A stretch of DNA of 14,452 nt, taken from the NCBI GenBank assembly GCA_046155815.1, contig JBJXFY010000383.1, positions 1 through 14,452 on the forward strand, in the 5' to 3' direction. Shown here in pieces: positions 14,411 through 14,452 of the stretch. Both the position numbers and the translations under genes were made by a program. The stretch's first letter is position 1. Every line of letters begins with the position of its first letter. A model generated the notes under the pieces. It saw only the letters and a program-made list of their open reading frames with translations, was not told the DNA's origin and did no database searches. Source of the stretch: JBJXFY01 sp046155815. Lineage in GTDB: Bacteria > Verrucomicrobiota > Verrucomicrobiia > Limisphaerales > CAIMTB01.

Positions 14411-14452
14411 TGCCTCGTGGTGTAACGGTAGCACAAGAGATTTTGGTTCTCT
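14411..14452 (+). tRNA. tRNA-Gln(UUG), 5' part, cut by window end
   Basis: The 42 nt present fold as the 5' half of a tRNA: acceptor strand TGCCTCG (14411-14417), TG, a D arm GTGT...GCAC (14420-14434) with GG in the loop, then anticodon stem AGAGA (14436-14440) pairing with TCTCT (14448-14452). The 7 nt loop TTTTGGT puts TTG at 14443-14445, which reads the Gln codon CAA. The T arm and 3' acceptor strand lie beyond the window. Confidence 0.93.

Overview
The window is GC-rich bacterial DNA with densely packed genes, few recognisable Shine-Dalgarno sequences and several clear housekeeping genes. The best guess at source is a Verrucomicrobiota-like bacterium (PVC group). This rests on the style of the GDSL-family protein, a Rieske protein with a C-terminal beta domain of a type I associate with verrucomicrobial exported proteins, the form of the acetolactate synthase, and intergenic DNA made of degenerate TTGGA-type and AAGATG-type repeats. 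This is an inference from remembered families, not a computed placement.

Region 1 (1-2500, minus strand) is a protein-quality-control operon: grpE, dnaJ and rsmE in that order, with a likely sigma70-type promoter just upstream of grpE. Region 2 (2441-3201) has no intact gene. It holds a tandem AAGATG/AAGATC repeat, a decayed N-terminal fragment of an L-lactate permease (lldP), and an inverted cluster of TTGGA units around a small hairpin.

Region 3 (3202-7461, plus strand) runs metF (methylenetetrahydrofolate reductase), a small TPR protein, an unknown lipoprotein, pdxJ and acpS. The last three are nearly contiguous (6 bp gap, then a 4 bp overlap) and end at an intrinsic terminator. Region 4 (7474-9742, minus strand) has two uncharacterised genes: an exported GDSL/SGNH-fold protein whose catalytic motifs are all altered, and a GYF_2-type membrane protein. 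A small exported protein is transcribed divergently from 9844, probably on a nearly leaderless mRNA.

Region 5 (10366-13277) has a Tat-exported Rieske iron-sulfur protein on the minus strand. Divergent from it is ilvB, the large subunit of acetolactate synthase. The ilvB leader is the most interesting element of the window. It encodes a 25-residue peptide rich in Val and Leu codons, followed by an intrinsic terminator and two alternative pairings, which together match a classical transcription attenuator. Region 6 (13274-14452) has an exported trypsin-like serine protease convergent with ilvB, their stop codons overlapping, and then the 5' part of a tRNA-Gln(UUG) cut by the window end.

No phage, transposon, CRISPR or defence system was seen. 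The window is mainly core metabolism and translation, plus lineage-specific exported proteins of unknown role.
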